Positions 12,159 to 24,022 of a stretch of DNA of 64,000 nt are shown one piece after another. The translations under genes were made by a program, and so were the position numbers. The notes under the pieces were generated by a model. It saw only the letters and a list, made by a program, of their open reading frames with translations, had not been told where the DNA came from and searched no databases. Each line of letters starts with the position of its first letter. The first letter of the stretch is position 1. This DNA is from Myrica gale (lineage: Eukaryota; Streptophyta; Magnoliopsida; Fagales; Myricaceae), in contig OZ005610.1 in the NCBI GenBank assembly GCA_963930655.1, positions 13,831,001 through 13,895,000 of the forward strand, in the 5' to 3' direction.

Positions 12159-13519
12159 ACTATCATCAAGAGACTTCTTTGGTGGAGCAGGGGGTTGAAA
12201 TTGAGAATGTTGACCAGCTACATGAGATTGAAATCCTGGAGGTGCTGCTGCAATCGGATAGCTCTGAGAAGTTTGATTTGGTTGATAATGGTGCTGAGGA
12301 GCATTCGGATGAGATGTCTACTGAGAAGGTGGTGCATAGGACTGAGGAGGTTGCTGAAAATGCGAAGATTGACCAGGCTGATCATTCCTCCATGAGAAGT
12401 TTGAATGATTCCTCCACCCCGGATTGTAAGTGTTGGAAAAAGGCTGATTTGGTGTTCTGTTAACCCAATTTGCTGATTGCATCTGATCAGACCCATTCTC
12501 CTGTAAAACTGGCATAATCGGACAATCCTGAGTCTAATGGCTAGAATCGGCGCATAGAGAACACACCTCCACTGCTTTCACGGCCTTCAACTTCTCTAAT
12601 TCCATAACCTCCAACCTTCTAGTCAAAGCACTAAGACGAGCTTGGACATCAGTATCCTCTTTGACCTCATATTTACCCTCACCACCAATTGCTCTGAGAG
12701 GTTGTACTGTCAATGGTGTCCGGTCAGATCGTGTATTCCATTGTTGAGCACTTTCAGCAAGGTAATCAAAGAACTTCAACGCTTCATCAGGTTCCTTGCT
12801 AAAGAATTCCCCATTGCACATAGTCTGAACAAATTGCTTGCATTCAGGTGTAAGTGCAGTGTAGAAGTAGTTGACAAGCCTCCAAGACTCAAACCCATGA
12901 TGTGGACAGATGTTCATTAAATCCTTGAATCTTTCCCAACAAGAGTGGAAGGTCTCATCACTCCTCTGCATAAAGTGGCTGATTTGCTCTTGCAAAAATT
13001 GAGTTCTCTGAAAAGGAAAAAAATTATGTAAGAACTCACGTTGCATGTTAGACCAACTAGAGATAGAATTTGATCTCAGAGAATTAAACCAAATCTTCGC
13101 TTTATCTTTTAAATAAAAAGGAAATAAACGAAGTTTAACATATTCATCTGTCGTAGCTCTAGTAATGAAAGCAGTGCAAGCAAGCTCAAAATCTGTCAAA
13201 TGTTGGTATGGACTCTCGGAATCCATCCCATGGAATTGAGGTACTATTGACAACATGCCATGCTTAATGGAAAAATTAGAAGCATCATCAGGTAAAGCAA
13301 TGCATGATGATGTTGTGGTGCGAGTGGGCTGCAATAATCTCTTAGTGTTCTAGGTGCCTCTTCAGCCATATCTTCAACAGTAGCAGAATTTCCAAAATCA
13401 GAGTTTAAATCAATGCTACTAGTGTCCAACTCAACACTTGGCACACTATCACTATACACACTATCAGTAGAATTCACTCTATATAGTCTATGTGTATCAT
13501 CTCTTGCCCAATTCATCAA
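12159..13519 (-). pseudogene. Gypsy gag (capsid domain, zinc-knuckle-like motif, Pro/Gln-rich tail)
   Basis: The N-terminal piece starts at 13519, and a frameshift near 13325 leads into the capsid-like retrotransposon gag domain (YQHLTDFELAC, LRLFPFYLKDKAKIWF, FKDLMNICPHHG; 12700-13300). It ends near a C-x2-C-x4-H-x4-C arrangement around 12525-12550 that is interrupted by a TAG at about 12537. A Pro/Gln/Asn-rich stretch with another stop near 12317 links to pol. In a living element gag would form the virus-like particle; here it is broken in at least three places. Confidence 0.82.
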
Positions 13520-13641
13520 ACATGAGTGCCTAAGAGAGTGATATCAAGTGTATGAGTGTGAACTAACGAACCAACAACTAATAATGTAAAAAGCAAATAA
13601 AGAAAAAATAATGGCAATAGAATGTCAATTGAACTAACCGT

Positions 13642-13659
13642 TCCCCGGCAACGGGGCCA
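13642..13659 (-). other. tRNA-Asp type primer binding site
   Basis: The minus strand reads TGGCCCCGTTGCCGGGGA six bases inside the LTR. It equals the complement of the 3' end of plant tRNA-Asp except for one base (TGGCGCC expected). This fits Athila-type elements and fixes which LTR is 5'. Confidence 0.85.
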
Positions 13660-13665
13660 AAAACT

Positions 13666-15344
13666 TGACTCGACTAAAAATGATTAGGGAATTACTCCCA
13701 AGCGTTGGAGGTTGTCAAGTAATACTAGGGAAGTCCTAGGTCATCTCCACAAGGAACGATGTGTTCAATCTTCGATTCCGATCACCATTACAATAAACGA
13801 AATCTATGTTCTATTTACAATGAAAATGATATTTACAAAGGGAAAAGTTTGGTTTTAGGTTACTATCCATGATTTTTGAGATTTTTGATTTGTGATTAAT
13901 CTAAACGCTAGGAGATTAATGAAAAACTAACAATCAAACACGATAATTAAATAGCATGGAATGGAGTTGAACGCTTAGTACTCAAGCATGATAACAAGCA
14001 AACTTGCTCTAAGAGACATTTCATCGAACACTTAGTACCCAAACTTTAGCTAGTCACAACCCATACATATCCATACTCAAACCAACTAACAAACACAAAC
14101 CTAAACACTAATCTAACATTGAGGAAGTGAAATAGAACTTAACAAAATATTTAACCATCCAACCAAAACAAAACTTAAATCTGGAAAATAAATGGAAGAG
14201 GGCATTCGGTCCAAACAAATTCTAAAACTGAAATAAAATGCAACAATAAATGAGAGTGTTCGGTCTAGCAGTAGCAAGAGAAAAATACAAAAGGGTAGCC
14301 GAATGAAAAGAACAAGGGCAGCCGAATGAAAAACTCTAAAGCACCGAATAGTTAAGCTGATGAAAAGTAAAGCGAATGAAAAGCTAAAGCTCCGAATGAA
14401 AAACTCAAGCAGCCCTAATAAAACAAAAACTGCAGCATTCTCCAATAAAATCTGCTGCTTTCTCCCCTTTGCCGAGACCCTCCAATGAAAAACTAAAGCA
14501 CCGAATGTTTAAGCTAGAGCAGATGAAAAAGTTAGCGAATAAAAAAAACTCCAAAGTAGCCGAATAGTTAAGGCAGCCGAATGAAAAGAACAAGAGCCGA
14601 ATGAAAAACAAAGCCAATGAAAGAGCTAAAGCAGCCGCCCAATGAATAAGAACTAGGTCAAAATGAAAATGCTAAAGTAGCCTAATAAAACAAAAGCTGC
14701 CGAAAAAGCTAAAGCTCCAATAAAAATCTGCTGCCCTTTTGCCAGCCGAAAAAGTCTTTTTTTCTTGCCGAGACCCCCTTTTGCCTTTACGTCCAAAATG
14801 GCCTTTTTCTTCTTTTAGTCTTTCGTTTCTTCTGCAGGTTTCAAGGCCCAGCTTCCGTGTTTCAAGGCCCAGCCCATGTTTCAAGCTTCGGTCCATTTAC
14901 AAGTTTCAGTCCAGCTCTTTTACAAGTTTCTCCAGCGTTTTCTTTTGTTTGCAGGTGTTCTATCGCATAAGTCCAGCCGAATTCTTCACATGTTCTCCCC
15001 AAGTCTCTCGGGTCTTCTTGCAATTCTTGTCAAAGTTTGTACTCGGGGAAATACTTGGGCTGTTGGAATAAAAGGAAATCAAGCCAACTTTAGAATTTCA
15101 CATAGTCAAGAATTATGCTACTGAACCTTATATTCCAAACATATTTATGAAAATGGAGACATGAAAATATGGTGAGAGGAGAGAAAACAAATAACTTAAA
15201 TTTAATCAATTACACTTGTTTTTGTCAAAATTAACAATTTGCCTCATACTAATGCCCAAAGCATAATTTTCTCATTTTCTAGTGGAAATGGTGTAATTGT
15301 GGAACTTTCTCAAGTGATAAACTAACAAAATTGTGATACAATCA
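13666..15344 (-). repeat. Gypsy LTR (5' LTR, also 3' LTR of the following partial body)
   Basis: A 1679-bp LTR with the same ends as 5386-6803 (TGACTCG ... CAATCA). Its right edge is followed by a polypurine tract and a second Gypsy 3' region, so this one LTR is shared by two element bodies, the layout of a tandem LTR-body-LTR-body array. Confidence 0.88.
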
Positions 15345-16811
15345 CACCCCCAACTAGCTTTTTGCTAGTCCCTTAGCAAAAATAGCGAACAAGTAATTTA
15401 ACAAAATAATGCATTGAGACAACAATTCATTCACAAGCATATCAGTCAATCAAAAGAATTCTCAATCACAATGACTTTACCTCTCACAATTTCAAACAAT
15501 ATCAGCATCTTTGAAATACTTAGTATCTCCTCTTAATAGGATCGAGGCAAAACGTCTAGAGAAGTTACAATTTATCACCTTGACTCTCTCTTAGTCCTCA
15601 TTTCTACCACTGGCTGTCCAAAAGAGTTTCGACCTTAAGATTGATCAATATTGATCCTAACTACTTCAAAGCTGAAGGGTCTGGCAGTTTTCGCGCCAAC
15701 TCTGTTCTTAAGGGTTGTTGAGTTTTCCAAACCCCCAAAGTTTGGGCAACTGTTTCTAGCCCTTGACTCAGTAACAACTTAAGTTACCCCCAAAGTTTGG
15801 GCAACTGTTTCAAGGCACAGCTCAGTAGTCCAGTAGTGTACTTCTCCCTATTCTAGTCATTGGTATGTAGATGAAGACTACTGAGAGATATCAGGTAAAA
15901 GAAAAAGCTATTTCTTAGAATGTTTTGCCCTTCATCCTGTGAGAGCTAATCCTAAGGTCAACCTCAGAAAACTTCAAAAGTTTGAAACCAGAGAGTTCAA
16001 ATCATCATTCATGTTTCATCAATGTCAAATTTGAATGCTTGAGAAGGATAAAGTTGTCAACATGCATTAATAAAGTTCAACCACCATCACCATCTTACTA
16101 GGAGTCAGCAATTCAGCATAATCACAGTAAAATGCATTATGGTATTGACAAGTGTAAATGAGTAAATGCATGATTGCAAAACGTCCAAATCCTCTCCCCC
16201 CAACTAAATGAAACATTGTCCTCAATGTGAAAGCATAAAGGGAAACAAAAGAAAGATGGGAACAGAGAGACGCAAACCAAAAGAAAAACAACAGAAAATC
16301 ACAGCCAACTAGAGCAATAGAAAAAAAGAACAAAACAAAATGCAAATAAGAAATAAAACAAAACAAAACAAAAAAGCAACAAAAAGGAAAGGTCAGAGGA
16401 CTCCCCTGGGATCTTGCACAAGCAAGATTTCTTCATTTGGTTTGAAGGGAGTCATAAATGGCTTGAGACGTTGTCCATTGACTGTGAAACTATTTCCATT
16501 TTTTGGATCAACAATGTCCACTGCACCATGAGAATGGACCTCCTTAATGATGTTTGGGCCATGCCAGCGAGACTTTAACTTACCAGGAAAAAGATGTAAG
16601 CGAGAATTGTAAAGAAGAACTTCCTGGCCAAGGATGAAGTGTTTGGGAAGAATCCTCTGATCGTGGAGGATTTTCATGCGCTCCTTGGCCAATTGAGCAT
16701 TGTCATATGCATTGCGACGAGCTTCATCCAATTCAGCAATCTGCAGTTTTTTCAACCCTGAAGCTTCATCAAGCGACATGTTAACTTGTTTAATGGCCCA
16801 AAGAGCACGAT
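15345..16811 (-). mobile_element. Second, truncated Gypsy body (3' spacer and integrase C-terminus)
   Basis: Collinear with 6804-8320: polypurine tract, 3' spacer (without the long T run) and the C-terminal part of integrase (16393-16805). It stops abruptly inside integrase at AAAGAGCACGAT, and the next base belongs to LINE sequence. It has no own distal LTR. Confidence 0.88.
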
Positions 16812-17285
16812 AATGTCAATGAATTATATTTTTCATGTTCTTATCCCCGAAGGTGGATAACCCCTTTCAGGTTACTTACTTTTGTCCCACTAGTCTTTAT
16901 AATGTCAGTTACAAAGTCATTGCCAAAGTTTTTGCTTCTCGATTAAAAGCCGTTATGCCGTGTCTGATCTCGAAATCTGCATTTGTTCCCGATCGCCTTA
17001 TTCAGGACAACTCTATTCTTGCCCATGAGACTTTTCACGCCCTTCCGCACAAGAAGGGCAAAAAAGGCAGTTTTGCACTCAAATTGGACATGTCCAAGGC
17101 CTATGATCATATGCAACGAAATCTTATTCTTCTTGCCCTCAAAATGTTTGGGTCCAGTCAACGGTGGATTTATTGGATTAAAAAATGTCAGTCTGAATGG
17201 TAGCCCTCAGCAATCTGCAGTTTTCTCTTCTATTTTTTAAACGATCCTTCTGAATGGTAGCCCTCAAGGACTCATTATTCCTTTT
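16812..17285 (+). mobile_element. LINE fragment, second copy of the N-terminal RT region
   Basis: Near-identical to 2431-2877, with the same RT start blocks and the same junction to a Copia LTR. It starts at 16812 at the break with the Gypsy body. It differs by a 36-bp filler near 17190-17225. Together with 22648-23657 it forms the two sides of the Copia insertion site. Confidence 0.88.
17190..17225. repeat. Templated filler insertion inside the LINE copy
   Basis: About 36 bp absent from the sister LINE copy at 2809. The first half (17192-17209) repeats 17249-17266 lying just downstream. The second half (17208-17224) repeats a stretch of the Gypsy integrase at 16734-16750. This looks like a double-strand-break repair scar with locally copied filler. 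Confidence 0.72.
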
Positions 17286-17947
17286 TGTTAGGGTGAACAC
17301 CAATAAAAGACAACACGGCGGAATAATTTCTACCCTACCTCCTTTGTGCAAATCAAATAGGCAACTCACAATCAAGCAGAAAATATAATCAAGCAACCAA
17401 AAAGGAGACACCAGAATTTTTACGTGGAAAACCCTCCAATGCGAAGGGAAAAACCACGGGACCTAGTCCAGTCAAACTTCCACTATCAACAATAATGGGA
17501 TTACAATCGTTCTCTCCAGAACAACCTCCAGAGGCTACAAACACATCAAGAATAAATATATTCTTGGATTAAAACATATATCATCATTGTAAAGTGGATT
17601 GCAGCAATAACAACAAAGAGAGATCTCACCAAGTGGATAAAAGAACCAATCAATTGAAGAGGAATCACTATGATCAACACCAGTCAAAACGAAGCTCTCA
17701 TCACCAAGAATAACACACTGAAATTTCAGCAAAAACGGATCACAAACGACCCTCCAATCTCTGACGGAAGTGGCTGAAAATTCTCTTCAATTTTCTTTTC
17801 TTTTCTTTTGTCGCCGCACGGTCACGTTTTGTTTTTCTGGTTTTTCTCTCTCATCATACTGCAAAGAGACAAAACCCTATACTTTAAAAAGGAACCAAAA
17901 GTTACACCAAGGTCACGTGGTCCCCACATGGGCGGGACCACCTAACA
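17286..17947 (-). repeat. Copia LTR, copy B (3' LTR)
   Basis: 662 bp, nearly identical to copy A at 2878-3540 and similar to copy C. A purine tract on the minus strand (complement of AATCTCCCCCTCCC, 17948-17961) follows directly. Confidence 0.92.
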
Positions 17948-17963
17948 AATCTCCCCCTCCCGA

Positions 17964-20900
17964 CTATGTAGGGAGTTCTACCAAGCCCACTTGCCTCCTG
18001 CAATTCTGTAGCTTCTCCATAGGCAATGGTTTGGTCATCATATCTGATCTATTATCATCAGTAAGGATTTTCTCAATTTGTAACAACTTCATCTCTAGTG
18101 TATCACGAATCCAATGATACCTCACATCAATATGTTTGGATCTCGAATGGAAAGTCGAATTTTTACTGAGATGGACGGCACTCTGGCTGTCACAATAAAG
18201 CAAATACTTTTCTTGTTGTAGGCCAAGTTCTTGTAAGAACTTCTTCATCCACAACAACTCCTTGCTAGCCTCAGTGATAGCAATATATTTTGCCTCTGTG
18301 GTAGACAAAGCGACACACTTCTGTAGTCTAGATTGCCATGACACTGCTCCCCCTGAAAAACTGATCAAATACCCTGAAGTAGACTTCCGTGAATCAACAT
18401 CACCAGCCATATCTGCATCTGTGAACCCAACAAGCTCACGATTACCATTACCAAAGCACAAACATACCTTGGAAGTACCTCTGAGATATCTCAGAATCCA
18501 TTTTACTGCTGCCCAATGTTCTTTACCGGGATTAGAAATGAAACGACTTACTACTCCAACAGCATGAGCAATATCAGGCCTCGTGCAAACCATCGCATAG
18601 ATCAAGCTACCCACAACTGATGCATAAGGAATTTTCTTCATCTCTTCCTTTTCCTTCTCACTGGTAGGACATTGCTCAGAACTTAGCTTCATATGACCTG
18701 TAAGTGGAGAGCTCACTGGTTCTGCATTTCCCATATTGAACCTGTCCAATACCTTCTCGATATAACTTTCTTGAGATAGCCACAATCTTGCATTCTTTCT
18801 ATCTCGAGAGATCGTCATACCAAGAATCTTTGTTGCAGGTCCCAAGTCTTTCATAGCAAAAGACTTATTCAACTCTTTCTTCAAATCACCAATCTTTCTA
18901 GTGTCACGACCAACTATCAACATGTCGTCCACGTATAACAAAAGAATAATGAATTCTCCATCTGATAATTTCTTCACAAAAACACAATGGTCAGAATTAG
19001 TCTTGTCATACTCGTGCTTAACCATAAAGGAATCAAATTTCTTATACCACTGTCTCGGTGCCTGCTTAAGCCCATACAAACTCTTTTTCAGTCGACACAC
19101 AAGATGGTCTTTGTCCGTAACTGTAAATCCCTTTGGTTGCTCCATATAAATTTCCTCCTCCAGGTCACCGTGAAGGAAAGCAGTCTTTACATCAAGTTGT
19201 TCGATCTCCAAGTTCATACTGGCAGCCATACCCAGAACAACTCTGATAGAAGATATCTTCAAAACGGGTGAAAAAATCTCTTCGAAATCAATATTCTTCT
19301 TCTGACTAAATCCCTTCACAACCAACCTTGCCTTGTACCTTGGTTGGAGCTATTTGGTTCAACCTTCAACCTGAACACCCATTTGTTCTTTAGTGCTCTC
19401 TTTCCTTTAGGGAGTTCCACTAACTCATAGGTGTGATTCTGATGCAGGGATTTCATTTCTTCTTGCATAGCTTTCAACCACTCCTTTTTCTGATTATGTG
19501 AAATTGCATCTTCATAGCTTTTTGGCTCTCTCCCATCTGAAAGTAGCACATATTCACTAGTATGATACTTTGTTGAAGGTTGGTGCTCTCTAGTAGATCT
19601 TCGTAACTGAATTCCACCAGGAGGTTCTGAGAGAACTTCTTCTTGATGCTGTTCTGACTCCACATTATCAAATGTAGCTGTTCATCATTTGTGATTATAG
19701 GCTGTTCATTTCTGACAACTGGATCATAATGTTCTTGTACGTCCCCTATACGTGTACTGCGCACTGCTGAAGGAGGAACAACTGGACCCAAGTCAACATG
19801 GCCATCACTGAAGGACTTTGGCTTCTTAGTCTCATCAAAATCTTCAATGGTTTGGTCTTCAAAGAAAACTACGTCTCTGCTTCGCACAACCTTCTTATTA
19901 ACAGGATCCCATAATCTGTAACCAAAATCTTCATGTGCATAACCCAGGAAGATGCACTGCTTAGCTTTGTTATCAAGCTTGGATCTTTCATCCTTTGTTA
20001 TATGAACAAACGCCCTACAACCAAACACTCTCAAGTGTTCTAAAGAAACAGTTTTCCCTGTCCAGGCTCTTTTAGGAAAATCACCATCCAATGGCATTGA
20101 CGGAGAAAGATTGATCAAGTCAACTGCAGTCCTCATTGCCTCACCCCAAAAAGACTTAGGCAATTTTGAATGAGAGAGCATACATCTGATTCTTTCACAG
20201 ATTGTTCTGTTCATTTTCTCTGCTACACTATTCTGCTGCTGGGTTTTAGGAATTGTTTTCTCATGTGTGATCCCATGGCTTCTGCAATATTCTTCAAACG
20301 GACCTCTGTACTCTCTGCCATTATCATCACGAATACATTTTAACTTTCTCCCTGTTTCCCTCTCAACCTTCATGTGAAAAGCTTTGAAAACATCCAGCAC
20401 CTGATCTTTAGTTTTCAAAGGAAACGCCCACACTTTTCGAGAATGATCATCAATAAAAGTCACATAATAAAGTGCACCACCAATAGATGTGTTCTTCATA
20501 GTGCAAACATCAGTGTGAACTAAATCAAGAATATTTTCTTTTCTAGAGGAAATCTACGAAAATAAACTTTATTTTGTTTTCCAACAAGACAATGAGTGCA
20601 AGGTGATAGCGACATACCTTTGATGCTAGGTAGAAGCTGCTTCTTGGCAAGAATCTGAAGTCCCTTCTCACTCATGTGTCCAAGCCTCTTATGCCAGAGC
20701 TCAGTGGAGGCTTCATTCTCAACAATGTTTACATCTCCCTTGACCAATCTCGCATCTGTCTTGTAGAGAGTGTTGCTTTTGTTTCCTCTGGCCAAAACAA
20801 GAGAACCCTTACATAGTTTCCACTTTCCATTTCCAAGATGATTACTATAGCCTTGATCATCAAGTTTCCCAACGGAAATCAAGTTGAATCGCATCTCAGG

Positions 20901-21963
20901 AACATGTCTGACATCCTTCAGAATTAATTTAAAACCAGTGTTGGTTTCTAGTTGTACAACTCCCATGCCCTCAATTTTGCACTTTGCTTCATTTCCCATC
21001 CTGACCCAACCAAAACTGCCACTGGTGTAGGAAGAGAAGAACTCTCTACGTGCGGTAATATGAAATGAAGCTCCTGTATCAATTACCCAAGTAGAGTCCT
21101 GGCATGCAATGTTAACACAAGCATCATCACAGACCAAAAATAGCTCACCATCAGATGCAACTATCGCACTGTCTTTTTCATCAGTGGATTCTTCAACCTT
21201 TCCTGTCGACTGTTCCTTCTTCAACTTTCTGCACTCTTTCCTCATGTGCCCAAGCTTGCCACAGTGAAAACATTTTATGTCTCTTCTCGACTTAGACTTA
21301 CTTTTGGACTTGTCATGATTGTTACCACCATAAGGTTTTCTGCTTTTACTCCTTCCCCGTTTTTCTGTAACAAGTGCTTCAGTCTGAGAAGAAATACCAT
21401 GCTCTTTTCTTCTTGCCTCTTCATTAAACATACTATCTTTCACCATACTGATAGTCATGACACCATTAGGAGCCGAATTACTTAGAGACACCACTAAGGT
21501 TTCCCAACTTTCTGGCAAGGAACTCAACAAGAGCAATGCTTGCACTTCATCATCTAATACAAGTTTCATGGTAGACAGTTCATTCAACAACTCTTGAAAA
21601 TTATTCAAGTGCTCAGCAACACTTTGGCCATCCTTATATTTCAAATTCACAAGCCTTCTAATCATGAAGGCCTTGTTTTGTGCAGTCTTTCTCTCATAAA
21701 GACTCTAACTTTTGTCAAAGACTGTAAGCATCAATTTCTTTAGCTACATGATGGAAGACACTCTGATCAACCTACTGCCTAATGTGCCCGACAACTTTTC
21801 TGTTCAGTTTATTCCAATCACCATCAAATGTATTTTCTAGTTTGACACCCTTCAAATCAATTGGCTCAAACAACTCTTTACAATATAAAAAATCTTACAT
21901 TCTTATCTTCCAAATAGAATAATTGGAAGATGTGAGTTTAATCATCCCAGATGAATCATCCAT
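17964..21963 (-). pseudogene. Copia gag-pol, decayed
   Basis: Gag starts near 21963 and has stops near 21897, 21780 and 21705. The intact part from 21665 runs through a Copia gag domain, a zinc knuckle (CFHCGKLGHMRKEC, about 21234-21275) and a protease with WVIDTGASFH (about 21065-21095). The pre-integrase block LWHKRLGHM follows (about 20680), then integrase (VTFIDDHSRK at about 20430-20465; the DNG block at about 20320; PKTQQQNSVAE). After two frameshifts come RT (DVKTAFLHGD; YVDDM at about 18918-18935) and RNase H (TDADMAG at about 18408-18430; STTEAKYIAI). Frameshifts near 20515, 19670 and 19320 make it non-functional. The last two are also present in copy 1. Confidence 0.9.
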
Positions 21964-21987
21964 TTAATTTGCACAGATAATAAACTT

Positions 21988-22000
21988 GGCTCTGATACCA
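21988..22000 (-). other. tRNA-iMet primer binding site of the Copia element
   Basis: The minus strand reads TGGTATCAGAGCC three bases inside the 5' LTR, the standard initiator-methionine tRNA primer site of plant Copia elements. Confidence 0.92.
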
Positions 22001-22003
22001 CTT

Positions 22004-22647
22004 TGTTAGGGTGAACACCAATAAAAGACAACACGACGGAATAATTTCTACCCTACCTCCTTTGTGCAAATCAAATAGGCAACTCACAATCAAGCAACCA
22101 CAAAAGGAGACACAAGAATTTTTACGTGGAAAACCCTCCAATGCGAAGGGAAAAACCACGGGACCTAGTCCAGTCAAACTTCCACTATCAACAATAATGG
22201 GATTACAATCGTTCTCTCTAGAACAACCTCCAGAGACTACAAACACATCAAGAATAAATATATTCTTGGATTAAAACATATATCATCACTGTAAAGTAGA
22301 TTGCAGCAATAACGACAAAGAGAGATATCACCAAGTGGATAAAAGTACCAATCATCTGAAGAGGAATCACTACGATCAACACCAGTCAAAACGAAGCTCT
22401 CATCGCCAAGAATAACACACTGAAATTTCAGCAAAAACGGATCCCAAACGACCCTCCAATCTCTGACGGATGTGGCTGAAAATTCTCTTCATTTTTTTTT
22501 TCTTCTCTTTTGTCGCCGCACAGTCACGTTTTGTTTCTGGTTTTTCTCTCTCATCATACTGCAAAGAGACAAAACCCTATACTTTAAAAAGGAACCAAAT
22601 GTGACACCAAGGTCACGTGGTCCCCACATGGGCGGAACCACCTAACA
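22004..22647 (-). repeat. Copia LTR, copy C (5' LTR)
   Basis: 644 bp with the same ends as copies A and B. It carries small indels relative to B, so the element is not very recent. Confidence 0.92.
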
Positions 22648-23657
22648 CTTTTCCAGGTTTTGGCAGGTGACCCACTATCAGCCTTCTTGTTTGCAATTGG
22701 TATGGAGCTCCTCTCTCATATGCTGAATAAAGCCCGGGACCTCTCCCTTTTACTAGGATTCAAACTGAGCTCTGGCTGTCCGCCTATTTCCCATTTGCGC
22801 TATGCTGATGACATCCTCCTATTCGGACACACTACAATCTCTGTGGCATGCACCTTAAAATATTGTTGTTTAAAACTTTTTCAACTTGATATGGTCAGGC
22901 TCCCAATCCCTATAACTCTTCGGTTTTTATCACTAACAATACACATTGTGACTCTGCCCGAGGTATTCGTAGTTTCTTTGCATTTGCGGAATTAACAACC
23001 CAATCCAAGCATCTTAGTCTTCCTTTATTCCTCCACCTATCGAAAATGCGGGCCTTTACAGACACCATCCATCGCATAGACAAAAAGCTAACAGGATGGA
23101 AATAAAAGATACTATCCCAAGCTATGAGAACGATGTTGTTTCATTCTGTCGCGTCTGCTATCCCTACGTACAACATGTCTTCTTTCCTCCCTCAAATGCT
23201 TTGTAAGAAGATTGATTCCAATTTTTGCCGGTTTTGGTAGGGGTATAAAAGCGATCACACTCTCAACATGCCACTCATTTCTTGGCAAAAACTTTGTTCT
23301 CCAAGAGCTGTAGGTGGTCTGAGTATTTGCTTAATGCCTGAGACCAATTTGGCTCAATTATCCAATTTGGCATGGATGACGACGACGTCCAATCAGTATC
23401 GTTGGGTCAGATGCCTCCAATCCAAATATCTTAAAAGAACTGAATTCCTATAGGCCAAGCGTAAATCATATTCTTCTAGATTTTGGAAATGCCTACTTAA
23501 AGTCCACCCCAATATTTCATGTGGTCATTGCTTTCTGATCTCCAATGGACTCTCCACTCGCGCCTAGAAGGACCCTTGGGTCTCGGGCCTTCCTTTGTTC
23601 CAACCGTGTGCCAACCCGTCTGTCCAAGTGACTAATCCTTTGTCCTTGCTCTCAGAA
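22648..23657 (+). mobile_element. LINE fragment: C-terminal RT and start of the zf-RVT region
   Basis: Continues the LINE interrupted by the Copia. GDPLSAFLFAIGMEL is followed by the catalytic RYADDILLFGH (about 22797-22830), then LTGWK, SAIPTY and WQKLC...GGLS blocks typical of the region after plant L1 RT. Several frameshifts and stops are present. Homology to the other LINE copy ends after CTCTCAGA at 23657. Confidence 0.88.
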
Positions 23658-24022
23658 ATCGCTCTAATAGGTCACAAAACCGCTGCTATAGGTTATAGCA
23701 GCGGTTTTTTAGCGGCGTCGCCATATACGCGTTGGCATAGGTCTATAGTGGTGGTTCGGTTGACCGCTGGTGAAGACCTCGGATTTATAGCGGCGATCAC
23801 CTAGCGGCGGTCTAACCCGCTGTAATAGACGCAACCGCGGTTGCGGTTTTTCCGCAAAAGCTCTATAGCGAAGGTCACATGACCGCCGCTACAGGTTATA
23901 ACAGGGGTCAAATGACCGCGGCTATAGTGTTATAGCGGCGGTCATGTGACCAAGGCTATAGTGTTATAGCGGTGGTCATATGACCACTTCTATAACCATT
24001 TCCATTGGTTTACATATAACGG

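Larger units (their letters stand above)
5386..15344 (-). mobile_element. Ty3/Gypsy retrotransposon of the Athila/Tat type
   Basis: A roughly 10-kb element in minus orientation has related LTRs at both ends (5386-6803 and 13666-15344), a tRNA-Asp type primer site next to the right LTR, a purine tract next to the left LTR, and a gag-protease-RT-RNase H-integrase order. The FMDDFSVFG active-site block, the long LTRs and the Asp primer site are typical of the Athila/Tat lineage. It sits inside Copia copy 1: the left flank is copia sequence, but the right flank is a second Gypsy body rather than the rest of the copia, so no TSD can be read. Frameshifts and stops disable it. Confidence 0.88.
17286..22647 (-). 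mobile_element. Complete Tnt1/Tork-like Copia retrotransposon (copy 2)
   Basis: 5362 bp in minus orientation between TSDs CTTTT (17281-17285 and 22648-22652). LTRs at 17286-17947 and 22004-22647 both have TGTTAGG ... CCTAACA ends. The primer site matches tRNA-iMet, and a polypurine tract lies beside the 3' LTR. The insertion splits the LINE reverse transcriptase between its NGSPQG and GDPLSAF blocks. The domain order gag, protease, integrase, RT, RNase H identifies it as Ty1/Copia. Confidence 0.93.

Noticed and set aside
13642..22000. tRNA-like sequences beside LTRs
   Set aside because: They are 13-18 nt primer binding sites complementary to tRNA 3' ends, not tRNA genes; no cloverleaf surrounds them.
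2878..22647. Regularly spaced long repeats, considered as a satellite or CRISPR-like array
   Set aside because: The repeats are LTRs of 640-663 bp with TG/CA ends, primer sites and TSDs; the organism is a plant.
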